Shown: in pieces, positions 63,903 to 64,000 of the stretch | Layout: every line of letters starts with the position of its first letter | Position numbering within the stretch: position 1 is the first letter of the stretch | NCBI GenBank assembly: GCA_023014485.1 | Contig: JAJOZX010012214.1 | Coordinates: forward strand, 57,722 to 121,721 | Direction: 5' to 3' | Origin: Bathynomus jamesi | Taxonomy: Eukaryota; Arthropoda; Malacostraca; Isopoda; Cirolanidae | DNA: 64,000 bases | Notes under the pieces: model-generated | The model's input: only the letters and a program-made list of their open reading frames with translations | Databases searched by the model: none | Told to the model about the DNA's origin: nothing | Translations under genes and position numbers: made by a program

Positions 63903-64000
63903 TATACTGTATTGTTTCTCTGCCTGGCCACTAGTTCGTTATCGGCTTACGTCACATAGTTATCCCCGTTCTCATTACTTGTACTTACTATTTCTACCTA

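Larger units (their letters stand above)
62740..64000 (+). repeat. Right-hand partial unit 12
   Basis: The first 1261 bases of another unit, cut by the window end just after the mariner insertion. The array therefore continues beyond the window. The TATA box here has lost one A (TATAATAT near 63098). Confidence 0.96.
62740..64000 (+). repeat. LTR-like block, unit 12 (cut by window end)
   Basis: The start is intact and preceded by its polypurine tract. The first TGACGTCA is at 62862. The TATA box is altered to TATAATAT (about 63098-63105). Confidence 0.58.

Noticed and set aside
1..64000. Bacterial or phage operon, defence system or other new protein-based system
   Set aside because: There is no ribosome-binding-site and gene pattern, no frame of credible length and a tandem non-coding unit throughout. 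The only recognisable protein trace is a transposase fragment.

Overview
The whole 64 kb window is one head-to-tail tandem array of a single AT-rich unit of about 5.67 kb. It holds ten complete units (6368-62739), one internally deleted unit (1405-6367), a left-hand tail (1-1404) and a right-hand partial copy (62740-64000). I see no intact protein-coding gene, rRNA, tRNA or CRISPR array. The array, the base composition and a fossil mariner-type transposon with a 'SPDLTPLDF' transposase core point to an animal genome. An arthropod, probably an insect, is the best guess, but the species cannot be told from this sequence.

Each unit carries the cis-acting signals of an LTR retrotransposon without its proteins. 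A polypurine tract (AAAAGGGGAGAG) is followed three bases later by TGTAAAAAGCG. About 2.43 kb further on, the sequence TTAACA ends two bases before an 18-nt primer-binding-site candidate, TGGCGACCCTGCCAGGAT. This would pair with the 3' end of a tRNA whose T-stem and acceptor halves are well formed, most likely a tRNA-Arg as used by 412/mdg1-type gypsy elements. Read this way, each unit is one long LTR-like block (about 2.43 kb) plus one non-coding internal block (about 3.2 kb). The array is then LTR-internal-LTR-internal, as expected when a protein-less element (LARD-like) is multiplied by unequal recombination. The LTR reading is an inference; the tandem array is directly visible.

Order within a unit, using unit 2 (6368-12034) as reference: two perfect TGACGTCA sites and a TATAAATA box near the start of the LTR-like block; a palindrome CGTTCGGGAACG; a 411-bp internally deleted mariner-type element at a TA site; a TGTAAT-rich stretch; GC-rich hairpins; the primer-binding site; a minisatellite whose repeats begin with decayed copies of that site; two GTGTCACGACT-containing direct repeats; a 15-bp tandem repeat; a GA-rich tract; six small hairpins; a variable TTCGAAGTCAG minisatellite; about 0.9 kb of featureless AT-rich DNA; a pair of diverged 128-bp direct repeats around a GCATTCAT repeat; and the next polypurine tract.

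The units are nearly identical, so they have been homogenised recently. The differences are useful: a mosaic D/A variant in the mariner relic, variable minisatellite lengths, a 1.05 kb deletion near the left end, contractions of the primer-binding-site repeats in units 8 and 11 (which also share two base changes three units apart), and clusters of one-base indels near 16.2-18.5, 23.8 and 41.2-43.2 kb that look more like sequencing or assembly error than biology.
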